A stretch of DNA of 50,540 nucleotides from Mesobacillus zeae (GCF_003570705.1 NZ_QWVT01000017.1:1-50540), one strand, 5' to 3'. Shown: positions 33,462 through 41,526, numbered from the stretch's first letter. Notes: generated from the sequence alone by a model not told the origin. Translations and numbers: made by a program.

Positions 33462-35443
33462 TAGATAGCCTCCTTCATTTCACCATGCTGTTTTTCGATT
33501 CTTAGCACCTTGTCCTTTTCAGAGACCACAAGGCTGATAACCTGTGAGTTTGTATCAATTAGCTGAGTAACGGCTTCAGCATTATCTACAAAGATCGGGG
33601 CCCTGAATTGAAAGTGCTCGGAAAGTGTATTGATGATGTCCAGGCCAACATTAATCTTGGCTGCATTATTCAAACCGCTGCTGTAAGGTACACCCTGGTA
33701 CAATGTCTCGCAGACTTCCTGGAGACCACCGTTGATCTGTTGCTCAAACAACTTGAATCTTGCGTATTTAAATCGGCTGTTGATTTTCTCCTCGAGCATG
33801 TTGACCTTGGAACGGATAAATTCCTCTGTGAGGTAAAGCTCTTCTTCCAGCTTTTCAAACTCAGCTGCAAGGTATTTCTGTTCCGTCTCTAATTCCTCGA
33901 TACGTTTTTCAGACTGCTGGGCGTATGCGAACTTCCCAACCTCGGACTGCAATTGGTCCCTCTTGGACTTTAAAGAGATAATCTCAGTTTGTATGTCCAT
34001 GATCGATTGCTCGGCCATTTGCTGCAGGCTACTGATCTCAGTTTGAATAGCTTGTTTTTCCTGAAGCTTAGAGACGTAATCACTATTTTCCGTTACATCC
34101 ACAACAAGGCTTTCTGCTTGGTGCAACTGGGTTTCCAACTTGACTGCGAGCTCTTGTTTAGCAGCTACCTGGCCATTAAGCTTTTCATATTCCTTGGCCA
34201 GTTTTTCGTTTTCGGAAAGGAAATGCTCTTTTTGTTCCTTGCCGCGTTTCCCCTTGGCTTTAACCTCTTCCAGCTGCTTTGCCTTCTTGAGGTTAAATTG
34301 TGAGAGGGCCTTTTCTTTAGCGTCAGTAACCTGTTCTTCAGGAAGGCCTTGGCCACATGCCGGGCACTCGCAGGCTTCGGTATGAGTGAACTCCTGATCA
34401 TTAACTGTGTGCCAGTCCTGCCGCAGCTGTTCCAATTGGGCTTCTATGCGCTTGATGTTGTCATCGTTATAGCGCTTTTGCTGTTTAAGGTTTTCGATGT
34501 CTCGCTGAATGATTTTCAGATTGGACTCTTCTTCCTGCAACCTGGCCCTAAGCTGATAAACATGTTCTTTTGAGCCGGATTCATGAGTGCGCTTGATTTG
34601 AAGTAAATCCATTTCGATTTGTTGGATTCGAGTTTGTTTATCAGCAATCGCTTTTCCGTTCCTAATACTGCTGATCTGCGTCATCTTGTCATCAATTTCC
34701 GCATTTATGCAGGAAATTTCGGACACTAGTGATTCCTTATCCACCCTATCCAGGCTTGGCATGTTGTGATTGATTTCGCTGATTCTAACCGGGATCTTAT
34801 CGATTTCTTTATTTATCTCAGACCGACGGGCAGCAATCACTTTTCTGTGGTTTTCGATGGATCTTCCTGCCAAGATGTCTGGAAGCTTTACAAGTGATTG
34901 ATTGCCCGTGATGACCTCGTCATCCGAAATGTCTCCGCAAATTTCGAGGAGCACCTTCCTCCGGTCCTGCCATTTGACCTGCTCATTAAAATAGCTTGGT
35001 GAGGTAATGAGTTTGAAAACATCCTCGTCAACCAGTTCCGAAATCAGCCCATCATATTCTTTCTTCTTAGACGGAACCCCGTCGATATAATAATCTGTTG
35101 TGTGCCCGGTGAACTCTGCTTGAACGGCACCGCGTTTTTTTGTCCATTTCTCCGAAAAGACTTTTTTTAAGGTCAATTTATGTCCATCAACTTGAAATGT
35201 GGCCTCAACAGAATGCTCCAAATTATGAATGACCTGACCACCGCTTAATGTTTTGATGGCGAAATCTTTTTTGTTTTGCGAATCCTTATCAAACAGTAAC
35301 CACAAGAAACCGTCAAAAAGAGTGGTCTTTCCAGTGGCATTATCACCGTAAACTTTCATGCTTTCGCCGCTGGCATCGATGATGATGTTTTTGACGCCTT
35401 TGAAGTTTCTTAAAGATAAATTAAGCAGTCGAATTTCTTTCAA
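33461..35443 (-). CDS. SbcC/Rad50-like ATPase of the RecT module
   Basis: A 660-residue SMC-type ATPase. The frame is open to 35578, but the TTG at 35443 has AAGGAGGG seven bases upstream and begins the canonical KEIRLLNLSLRNFKG strand. Walker A is GDNATGKTT at about 33-41. Two long coiled-coil arms flank a zinc hook CECPACGQGL in the middle. A typical SbcC Walker B is weak, with FVDNAEAVTQL near the C-terminus. It probably resects DNA ends for RecT. No SbcD partner is seen, and the MBL protein may supply the nuclease. Confidence 0.85.
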   Translation of the reverse strand: MKEIRLLNLSLRNFKGVKNIIIDASGESMKVYGDNATGKTTLFDGFLWLLFDKDSQNKKDFAIKTLSGGQVIHNLEHSVEATFQVDGHKLTLKKVFSEKWTKKRGAVQAEFTGHTTDYYIDGVPSKKKEYDGLISELVDEDVFKLITSPSYFNEQVKWQDRRKVLLEICGDISDDEVITGNQSLVKLPDILAGRSIENHRKVIAARRSEINKEIDKIPVRISEINHNMPSLDRVDKESLVSEISCINAEIDDKMTQISSIRNGKAIADKQTRIQQIEMDLLQIKRTHESGSKEHVYQLRARLQEEESNLKIIQRDIENLKQQKRYNDDNIKRIEAQLEQLRQDWHTVNDQEFTHTEACECPACGQGLPEEQVTDAKEKALSQFNLKKAKQLEEVKAKGKRGKEQKEHFLSENEKLAKEYEKLNGQVAAKQELAVKLETQLHQAESLVVDVTENSDYVSKLQEKQAIQTEISSLQQMAEQSIMDIQTEIISLKSKRDQLQSEVGKFAYAQQSEKRIEELETEQKYLAAEFEKLEEELYLTEEFIRSKVNMLEEKINSRFKYARFKLFEQQINGGLQEVCETLYQGVPYSSGLNNAAKINVGLDIINTLSEHFQFRAPIFVDNAEAVTQLIDTNSQVISLVVSEKDKVLRIEKQHGEMKEAI

Positions 35444-35525
35444 TGCATTTCCCTCCTTGTTTATAAGGGTGAAGCCCCTTATAATGGACTTAGATGATAT
35501 TAATAAGTGCTTCACCCAGACACGT

Positions 35526-35708
35526 TTAGCCGGCGTGTCTTTTGTTTTGTTCAGATAAGATAAATTCAGAGTACTCATAGCCTTCTTTCATTTCCTCGTA
35601 GGCTCTGGATCCGCCCAGGGTGGCATAATGCTTTTTCAGCCATTCATACATCCAACGGTTTTCCTGAAATGCAGGCTCGTAAATAATCCCTGCTTTTGTT
35701 TCAATCAA
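35526..35708 (-). CDS. Small phage protein, 60 residues
   Basis: Starts at TTG 35708, eight bases after AAAGGAG; the longer frame to 35795 overlaps the zinc-ribbon gene upstream and is rejected. It contains IETKAGIIYEPAFQENRWMY and a Tyr/Glu-rich C-terminal helix. The family is unknown. It precedes the SbcC-like gene by 82 bases. Confidence 0.65.
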   Translation of the reverse strand: MIETKAGIIYEPAFQENRWMYEWLKKHYATLGGSRAYEEMKEGYEYSEFILSEQNKRHAG

Positions 35709-35724
35709 GATTCCCACTCCTTTC

Positions 35725-35853
35725 TTAAGCTTCTTGCACTTCATGACTCCATGCCAGGTCTTCATTCCCGCAGAATGGGCAGTATTTAGGCACATAACCC
35801 TCCTTTACTGCAAACTCTTCGTCACAAGCGCAATAGTAGACATCGAGCATCAT
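35725..35853 (-). CDS. Small zinc-ribbon protein, 42 residues
   Basis: A 42-residue peptide with Cys pairs in YYCACDEEF and KYCPFCGNED, a single zinc ribbon. It begins with two ATG codons behind GGAGG with six bases spacing, and overlaps the out-of-frame longer reading of the next gene. Small zinc ribbons of this kind are frequent in Bacillus phage early operons. Its partner is unknown. Confidence 0.72.
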   Translation of the reverse strand: MMLDVYYCACDEEFAVKEGYVPKYCPFCGNEDLAWSHEVQEA

Positions 35854-36060
35854 CGAAAGCCTCCTTCCAATTCAATTTTCAAAACTCAACTGGTGCTCAT
35901 TTGCACCGTCACGGACCGGGAAAGGGAATCAGGGAAAAAGGAGGGGGACCCGGCCCATGACGGCAAAAACGAGTTTGCCGCACCACTAATCAAGTGATAA
36001 AATAATAGTGTGATGATTATCCCTGCTTGCCCCGCAGGGAGTGTATTAAAAGCAGTGAGC

Positions 36061-36213
36061 TTAGCTTGCTGCTTTTTCTTTTTGGCTGAATAGACGTCTT
36101 TTTGCTTCAACTTCGACCGCCAACAACATTGCCCGATTCTTTCTCATTTCCCGGCATATTTCCTTAACCTCAGCTGCCTTCATTAACCTACTTGCGGATA
36201 ATACTTGGTTCAT
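36061..36213 (-). CDS. Small basic helical protein, 50 residues
   Basis: MNQVLSASRLMKAAEVKEIC and on is a single amphipathic, basic helix. The ATG overlaps the stop of the XRE-like gene (ATGA), which supports translation. A small plus-strand hairpin near 36051-36090 overlaps the 3' end. The family is unknown. Confidence 0.62.
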   Translation of the reverse strand: MNQVLSASRLMKAAEVKEICREMRKNRAMLLAVEVEAKRRLFSQKEKAAS

Positions 36214-36740
36214 TTTCTAATAAGCCTCCTTTGAATTAATTTGAGCTTGTGTTGGGTCCATATCTTGACCCATGGAATTTTGTATTCCTTACAGATCACT
36301 GCAACATAGTGATTCAGCGCAGTAATAGCATCAACGCTTTCCATTAATGATTTTTCAATCACAGTAACATCCATTTGTTCTACAGTATGAGGTTGTACTG
36401 TGAGTTTCCTTGAAGCCTCGAGGACAGCTGTCAGTGCCTCCTCGAGCTCTTCTTTCGTTTTCAGTGTGACTGAGCTTCTATGTAGGTCAGCCGCATCCCC
36501 GTCCAATTTGATAGGCCCCCAGCCGATATACTCTGCAGATGCTTCCATCGCCACCCAGGGATTATTGTGTTTTTCAATGTAATAGTTACTTAATTCAGGC
36601 TGTACCTGATAACGGCCATTCTCCTGATGGGAGATTGATTCCCTGGAGCCAAAGTACTCGTCAAATGTCATTTCTAGCTGTGTGACTCCCGCTTCTCGTC
36701 TGGCCGTCTTGGCAGCCTTTGATGCTCTACCAACCGGCAT
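36210..36740 (-). CDS. HTH-XRE-like regulator, 176 residues
   Basis: The N-terminal 60 residues form an XRE-like helix-turn-helix (ASKAAKTARREAGVTQLEMT, then SRESISHQENGRYQV), so it probably binds early-region DNA. The rest is an acidic helical region that includes EELEEALTAVLEASRKL, likely for oligomerisation. It resembles the position of YqaF-type regulators in Bacillus prophages. It follows the antirepressor gene after 54 bases. Confidence 0.72.
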   Translation of the reverse strand: MPVGRASKAAKTARREAGVTQLEMTFDEYFGSRESISHQENGRYQVQPELSNYYIEKHNNPWVAMEASAEYIGWGPIKLDGDAADLHRSSVTLKTKEELEEALTAVLEASRKLTVQPHTVEQMDVTVIEKSLMESVDAITALNHYVAVICKEYKIPWVKIWTQHKLKLIQRRLIRK

Positions 36741-36793
36741 AACAGCATATCCCCTTTCTACCGTCCAAATTGTAATAACCTAGTAAACTTAAA

Positions 36794-37495
36794 TTAAGAT
36801 ACTTTTCTAGGAACCCAGTTCTCGATATAGCGCAGTGCCGACTGAAGTTCCTTGCGTTTCACATCTTTATAGGAGGCTACTCCAAACCGGTCTTTGATTT
36901 CCCGGTGAAGCTCCCGAAACAGGCGTGATCTCGCTTGCGAGTCGCTTTCCATTTCATAGATTCTCGCAGCCACTCCCTTTTGTAGTCGCCGCTGTTCCCC
37001 GCTGGTGAGCGTGATCTGCTCCTCAACTTTGAAATCAACAGTAGTGATTAGCTTACGAAGTTCATTTTGTTCCTGCTTGATGGCCTGCGTGTCCTCAACC
37101 AGGTCTGCGGTGGTGCGCAGGACTGTTACGAGGGCCTGATCCTTTGAAAGAGGAACGATATTATCTTTGATGGTGTAATACTCATCAACAAGCTTTTCGT
37201 ATGCATCCCATGCTTGATCAGTATTTAAGGACTTTGCGTGAATCCATGCACCCTTCTCTGTCCAGAGATACAAGATGGAAGTAAACTTTAGGCTATCGTC
37301 AAATTGACGTGACCCTTTGAACTCTCTTAAATCTTCACCAGATAAAGCGAAGAAATGCTTACCTTGAACGTAGCGTTCTAAATTCCTTTGATAATTACGA
37401 TTGATGATTTTACTTTCTGTTCCAAATGCTTCAGCTAATTGAATGGTAGTAAGAACACGTTGGCTATTTTGAATGATTGGTTGTAGCTGATTCAT
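36794..37495 (-). CDS. Phage antirepressor with ORF6N and ORF6C domains
   Basis: A 233-residue protein. The N-terminal ORF6N domain (about 14-95: VLTTIQLAEAFGTESKIINR, ERYVQGKHFFALSGEDLREF, YLWTEKGAWIHAKSL) recognises DNA. The C-terminal ORF6C segment (about 150-228, RIYEMESDSQARSRLFRELHREIKDRF in parts) is helical and probably contacts the repressor. Proteins of this kind inactivate the CI-like repressor upon induction. Its position in the leftward early operon fits. Confidence 0.9.
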   Translation of the reverse strand: MNQLQPIIQNSQRVLTTIQLAEAFGTESKIINRNYQRNLERYVQGKHFFALSGEDLREFKGSRQFDDSLKFTSILYLWTEKGAWIHAKSLNTDQAWDAYEKLVDEYYTIKDNIVPLSKDQALVTVLRTTADLVEDTQAIKQEQNELRKLITTVDFKVEEQITLTSGEQRRLQKGVAARIYEMESDSQARSRLFRELHREIKDRFGVASYKDVKRKELQSALRYIENWVPRKVS

Positions 37496-37695
37496 TAGAT
37501 TGCCTCCTCATAGTTTCTTGATTCTTGCTCGGCCATCCAGGAGTCTATCGTCTCTCGATTAAACAGGATACGCCGGCGAACACGTACATGAGGAATTTGC
37601 TTCTGCCGGACCATCGTGTAGATCGTGTCTATGTGGACTCCGATGTAATCCGCTGCCTCCTGGGCTGTGATAGTTTTTCGTTGCACGGTTTGCAC
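37495..37695 (-). CDS. Excisionase-family HTH protein
   Basis: A 66-residue MerR/excisionase-type winged helix with ITAQEAADYIGVHIDTIYTMVR and VRRRILFNRETIDSWMAEQE, the standard pattern of excisionase (Xis) DNA-binding domains. It overlaps the antirepressor by one base. It may direct the integrase to excision, but could also be a transcription regulator. Confidence 0.85.
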   Translation of the reverse strand: MQTVQRKTITAQEAADYIGVHIDTIYTMVRQKQIPHVRVRRRILFNRETIDSWMAEQESRNYEEAI

Positions 37696-37698
37696 CTC

Positions 37699-37929
37699 CT
37701 ATGCAGTGTTTGATTTTTGTCGCTTATCGCTACAATTATTTTCAAAAAAAAGCACCCAATCAAAACCAATATATCCAGCTATTTTCTTTGCTACATCAAC
37801 ACTAGGTCTTCTAACACCAGATTCAATTTGTGAGTAGTACGGCCGCTTGATTCCTGCTGCTTCAGCCACTTCTTCTTGTGTTCTTTTAGCAGCTGCTCTT
37901 TCTTCATGCAGCCAAGTTCTTGGTTTCAT
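37699..37929 (-). CDS. Cro-like HTH-XRE regulator
   Basis: A 76-residue XRE protein: KRTQEEVAEAAGIKRPYYSQ, SGVRRPSVDVAKKIAGYIGFDW. It is the first gene of the leftward operon and divergent from the CI-like repressor, with the operators between them. It is therefore the probable Cro counterpart. The start follows AGAGGTGA. Confidence 0.9.
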   Translation of the reverse strand: MKPRTWLHEERAAAKRTQEEVAEAAGIKRPYYSQIESGVRRPSVDVAKKIAGYIGFDWVLFFENNCSDKRQKSNTA

Positions 37930-37944
37930 AAACTCACCTCTTTC

Positions 37945-38051
37945 TGTAGCGTTTTGCTACTTTATATTTATAATATACAGTAGCGTTTTGCTACAGTCAA
38001 GTAACTTTGTACTGTTTTGCTACAAATATTTCATTGTAGCTTTATGCTACA
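37945..38051. promoter_or_regulatory. Four-operator early control region
   Basis: Four 17-base sites with TGTAGC-N5-GCTACA symmetry lie at 37945-37961, 37979-37995, 38008-38024 and 38035-38051. Most have the core TAGCGTTTTGCTA; the third has one degenerate half. They are presumably bound by the divergent CI-like and Cro-like proteins. Confidence 0.88.
37972..38000 (-). promoter_or_regulatory. Leftward early promoter
   Basis: On the minus strand TTGACT (38000-37995), a spacer of exactly 17 bases and TATATT (37977-37972). The spacer is almost entirely the second operator, so repressor binding would block the polymerase directly. Confidence 0.85.
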
Positions 38052-38058
38052 GTATAAT
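38030..38058 (+). promoter_or_regulatory. Repressor promoter
   Basis: TATAAT at 38053-38058 with a weak -35 TTCATT at 38030-38035 and a 17-base spacer that coincides with the fourth operator. The repressor ATG is 31 bases downstream of the -10, so this promoter is probably autoregulated. Confidence 0.75.
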
Positions 38059-38089
38059 TTAGGTAAATAGATTGAAATGAGGAACTTTT

Positions 38090-38431
38090 ATGTTTGGTGA
38101 CCGACTAAAAATGTTGAGATCTGCAAGAAAATGGACGCAAGAAGAAGTCGCGAAAAAGTTGGAAATTTCCAGAGGTACATATGCCCATTATGAAATAAAT
38201 AAGCGTCAGCCAGATTTTGAAACTCTAAAAAAGCTCTCAAATTTATATGAAGTTACTATTGATTATCTTTTGACTGGTGAAGATCAACAAGGCGCGACAG
38301 ATGAAATGTGGAAAGAAATCCTTGATCCACAGAAACAGTTGTTTTTTAAAGACTTGATGGATGCCCCAGAAGAGAAAATCGCGGAGCTAATAAAAATATG
38401 GGACATTATCAAAGAAAGAGATAAAAAATAA
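38090..38431 (+). CDS. CI-like repressor, HTH-XRE
   Basis: A 113-residue repressor. The N-terminal helix-turn-helix (about 5-62: LRSARKWTQEEVAKKLEISR, HYEINKRQPDFETLKKLSN, EVTIDYLL) is standard XRE. The short C-terminal part is helical and has no peptidase domain, so inactivation probably depends on the antirepressor and the ImmA-like protease rather than RecA self-cleavage. It is transcribed rightward with the following genes and probably controls the four operators. Confidence 0.92.
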   Translation: MFGDRLKMLRSARKWTQEEVAKKLEISRGTYAHYEINKRQPDFETLKKLSNLYEVTIDYLLTGEDQQGATDEMWKEILDPQKQLFFKDLMDAPEEKIAELIKIWDIIKERDKK

Positions 38432-38458
38432 TTAAATTGGTTAGGAGAGGTAAAGATT

Positions 38459-38920
38459 ATGGAAGCAAAAGGGGTTAATGGCCAATTAGAATTGGTTGGT
38501 AACAAAATCATTATAAAGCGCAAAGGTATGCTAGCAAAAATGACCCAGGGTCTGAAAGGCGACAAAGAAATACAGATCAAACAGATTTCTTCAATGCAAA
38601 TTAAAAAAGCTGGCGCTTTAACAAACGGATATATTCAGTTCACTTTCTCGGGAGGAAAAGAAAATAAAGGTGGCCTTTTCGATGCTACTAAAGACGAAAA
38701 CACCATCATGTTCAATAAAAAACAAATGCCAGATTTTCTGACCCTTAAGGAAGCGGTAGAAGCTAAAATTGATGAACTAAGTACCTCAAACCATGTACAA
38801 GCTTCTTCTGCCCCAGTGGATGTTGCAGACCAGATTAGCAAACTAGCAATCTTAAAGGACCAAGGCATCCTGACGGAAGATGAATTTAACGCTAAGAAGA
38901 AGCAATTACTGGGGGTTTGA
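38459..38920 (+). CDS. DUF4429/SHOCT domain protein
   Basis: A 153-residue protein. Residues about 1-100 form a PH-like DUF4429 domain (NGQLELVGNKIIIKRKGMLA, QIKQISSMQIKKAGALTNGY), and residues 122-151 a SHOCT motif (ISKLAILKDQGILTEDEFNA). This pair occurs next to repressors in many Gram-positive prophages. Its function there is not known and a superinfection role is only inferred. It starts 27 bases after the repressor and precedes the Qat-like genes. Confidence 0.85.
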   Translation: MEAKGVNGQLELVGNKIIIKRKGMLAKMTQGLKGDKEIQIKQISSMQIKKAGALTNGYIQFTFSGGKENKGGLFDATKDENTIMFNKKQMPDFLTLKEAVEAKIDELSTSNHVQASSAPVDVADQISKLAILKDQGILTEDEFNAKKKQLLGV

Positions 38921-38964
38921 TATCCCGCCAACCGAAATTTATTTAAAAAATTTGGAGGAGTATT

Positions 38965-39600
38965 ATGGGGACATCAAAAAGGAAATTATCGAGTGATATA
39001 AAAAAAATATTAAAACAGAAACCAATTACGCAGCTCAATGAAACTGCTCCTGAATTGTCAAAGAAAATATTAAATCCTAATCATCTTAGTTCAAGCTTTG
39101 ACACAGAAGATACTATAAACGAGTCTATTAAAATTATTACTAAACACTTTATAACTATATCTTCCAATGGATTTAAAGGTAAGACAAAAAAAGAGTTGGC
39201 TAGCGACTCAATTACTCAACAAGAATTTATAGAAATGATATTAGATCAAATTGAGAATCAAGCATATATTAATTCTGAAATTCTCGAAAAATCATTAAAG
39301 ATTGTTATGTGTAAGTTCTTGGAGATAGAGGAATTCGATGTATACTCGTTTGCACATCACCTATTTTATGAAATCATTTATCAAGTCCTCCTCGGTGATT
39401 TGAATGACAATATTAAGGATGTATTTGAAGATTTTAATTACGATCTCATTAAAAAGATGGTAAAAAATCTAACTGATCAAATTATGAATGATTCTGTTTA
39501 TGAAAAGGTCAATCTTTTTATTGATAGAAAATTATATTTAAAGGACGTTTTAATCCATATTTCAAAACAAACATCAAACGCTAGTTTTGGGGAATTCTAA
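38965..39600 (+). CDS. qatB: QatB-like protein of a Qat-type defence cassette
   Basis: A 211-residue, mainly helical protein, AT-rich. It begins MGTSKRKLSSD, and an MGTS start is, as I recall, common among QatB proteins; after Met removal Gly2 would be exposed. It overlaps the QueC-like gene (TAATG) and is clearly the first member of a three-gene unit. The rest has little detectable similarity to anything I know, and it is somewhat short for QatB. I base the name on context and N-terminus. It begins 44 bases after the SHOCT gene behind TTGGAGGAG. Confidence 0.6.
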   Translation: MGTSKRKLSSDIKKILKQKPITQLNETAPELSKKILNPNHLSSSFDTEDTINESIKIITKHFITISSNGFKGKTKKELASDSITQQEFIEMILDQIENQAYINSEILEKSLKIVMCKFLEIEEFDVYSFAHHLFYEIIYQVLLGDLNDNIKDVFEDFNYDLIKKMVKNLTDQIMNDSVYEKVNLFIDRKLYLKDVLIHISKQTSNASFGEF

Positions 39601-40805
39601 TGGAACAAGAAATAAAATACTTATCAAGTTTACATCTAGACCTGTTAAAAGATTTAACTTTTAATTATGAGGAAAACAGTACTCTTGTGCTTGATCTTGT
39701 TACTGTTATGGCAGCAATCTTTAGGGAAGATGTGCATACTAAAAAGTATAGTAAACCGCGCGTAATTCAATTAATTATCCCTGTTTTCAATCCAGTAATT
39801 TGGACTTCTTCCGTGAGGAAGGTTGAAGAACTTACAAGATGGGTATCTGGAGATACCTTTAAGTTTTCTTTTATCAAAACTCCATTTACCTTCGATGGAT
39901 TCATGAGTAGGTTAGAATTGCCTTCATCGAATGCAGTTACTTTATTTTCTGGGGGATTAGATTCTTTCTGTGGGGCATTTCATAATCTTGCAAACGGAAT
40001 AAAGAGTGATTATGTAGGTTTTATAAATAAAGGTGAAGAAAGAACTAAGCAGGAAGCAGTTGCAACGTTTTACAAGGGCATTTTTGACGACACCACTGAG
40101 ATAATTCTAGTAGAAAAGCCATTTCAAAGAAAAGAATATTTTGTACAGTCAACAAGGTCATTGTTGTATTTAGCCCTTTCTATTGCTAAGGCATTTTTCA
40201 ATAAATCCAATGACGTTTACTTATATGAAAATGGCATTTTATCTTTAAACCCTGAATTGAAAAATAGATACACCACAAAGACAACCCACCCAAGAACTAT
40301 TTTTTTATATCACGAATTACTATCAGGAATAGGTATAGCACTAAATATTCATCATCCATTTCTATTTAAAACAAAAGGAGAAATTATTAATTCGTTAAAC
40401 CTGACATTTAAAAAAGCAATAAAAAAAACTTTTACTTGTGGTCAAAGTCGTACAAATCCCGAAAGAAATCATCATGGCCAGTGTGGCATATGTATCCCTT
40501 GTTTACTTAGAAAGATTTCCTTAGCTGCGTATGATAACGAAAAGTTCGATGTTGAATACCAATATGGTTATGAAATTAAACCTTCAGATATTAGTGAAGA
40601 CGTTTATAGAAAAGACTATATTAGCAACTTAGACTATTTTAAGACATACGTTGGTCTAATTAGAGCTGGTAACGCTCACCTTGAAATTAAGACGAGGGAG
40701 AAGTACTATAAGGGTATTCCAGACTTCAGAGAAAAAAACCAAGAAATGTTTAATAAATTCTCTGAGGAGTACGAGAGGTTTTTGATAAAATATGCCCCTG
40801 ATTGA
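39600..40805 (+). CDS. qatC: QueC-like enzyme, QatC of a Qat-type cassette
   Basis: A 401-residue protein with a PP-loop ATP-pyrophosphatase core: SGGLDS at 117-122, followed by a TGEE-like KGEERTKQEA segment. A Cys cluster, C280 and CGICIPC at 295-301, matches the zinc site of QueC, which makes 7-cyano-7-deazaguanine. It has about 110 extra N-terminal residues and a 100-residue C-terminal extension, as QatC proteins do, unlike the 220-residue housekeeping QueC. No other queuosine genes accompany it. It overlaps both neighbours, and known Qat and type IV CBASS systems use such QueC homologues. Confidence 0.88.
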   Translation: MEQEIKYLSSLHLDLLKDLTFNYEENSTLVLDLVTVMAAIFREDVHTKKYSKPRVIQLIIPVFNPVIWTSSVRKVEELTRWVSGDTFKFSFIKTPFTFDGFMSRLELPSSNAVTLFSGGLDSFCGAFHNLANGIKSDYVGFINKGEERTKQEAVATFYKGIFDDTTEIILVEKPFQRKEYFVQSTRSLLYLALSIAKAFFNKSNDVYLYENGILSLNPELKNRYTTKTTHPRTIFLYHELLSGIGIALNIHHPFLFKTKGEIINSLNLTFKKAIKKTFTCGQSRTNPERNHHGQCGICIPCLLRKISLAAYDNEKFDVEYQYGYEIKPSDISEDVYRKDYISNLDYFKTYVGLIRAGNAHLEIKTREKYYKGIPDFREKNQEMFNKFSEEYERFLIKYAPD

Positions 40806-41523
40806 TACCCATGTACATATTGACTTTTATCCAGAGCCAGAAAAAGTTGCTTTACAATATGAAATGCTACAAATTTATGCTCTGTTCGTTACAAATTTAC
40901 CTGAGATTTTTAATAAGCATTTTAGCGCCTTCCAAAAGCTTAAGTATGTAAGATTATGCCTCGGGTACCATCCCCAAATTTCGAGCGAGTACGAATTAGA
41001 CGTAGAACTCTTCAAACGCCTTGTAGAAAAAACTAGGTATATTGGAGAGGTTGGACTAGACTTTCATAATGAACATGAAAATATAAAAAATAGACAAATA
41101 AATGCTTTTGAATTTGTTACCTCTCCTTGCTTTAATAAAGGAAGAGTTTATTCTATTCATTCGAAGCAGTCTGAAGATTTAATTTTGGATATCCTAATTA
41201 AAAATAATGTTAAACATGCAATTTTCCACTGGTATAGCGGGAAAATTTCGACATTAGAGAAAATAATTGAACAGGGATACTACTTTTCCCTTAATCCAAA
41301 GATGTTAACAACTAAAAACGGAAATAAAATTATTGATCGTATACCGCACAACAAAATTTTATTTGAAACTGATGGCCCATTTGCTCGTTATAACAAAAAA
41401 ATTATTTATCCAACTGAACTTTCAAAGATTTACTCTGATTTTGGAAATTTAATCCCATCATTTAATGACTTAGTTTTTAATAACTTTAGGAGACTTCTTA
41501 TAGAAAAGGACCTGTACAAATAA
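40792..41523 (+). CDS. qatD: TatD-like nuclease, QatD of a Qat-type cassette
   Basis: A 243-residue TatD-family metal-dependent hydrolase. Ligands are in place: HVH (7-9) in DTHVHIDF, E86 in GEVGLDF, H123 in SIHSKQSE, H146 in IFHWYSG and D194 in FETDGPF. TatD enzymes cut DNA from the 3' end. The ATG overlaps the end of qatC by 14 bases, and the terminator at 41527-41548 ends the operon. In QatABCD systems the order B-C-D is the same; only the ATPase gene qatA is missing here. Confidence 0.88.
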   Translation: MPLIDTHVHIDFYPEPEKVALQYEMLQIYALFVTNLPEIFNKHFSAFQKLKYVRLCLGYHPQISSEYELDVELFKRLVEKTRYIGEVGLDFHNEHENIKNRQINAFEFVTSPCFNKGRVYSIHSKQSEDLILDILIKNNVKHAIFHWYSGKISTLEKIIEQGYYFSLNPKMLTTKNGNKIIDRIPHNKILFETDGPFARYNKKIIYPTELSKIYSDFGNLIPSFNDLVFNNFRRLLIEKDLYK

Positions 41524-41526
41524 AAT

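Noticed and set aside
36021-36090. Hairpins CCCTGC/GCAGGG and AGCAGTGAGC/GCTTGCTGCT as terminators
   Set aside because: The first has no T-run, and the second points rightward into a region without an upstream plus-strand gene.
39600-40805. Housekeeping queuosine or DNA-modification pathway for the QueC-like protein
   Set aside because: No queD, queE, queF, folE or dpd genes are present; the protein is nearly twice as long as QueC and lies in a B-C-D operon.
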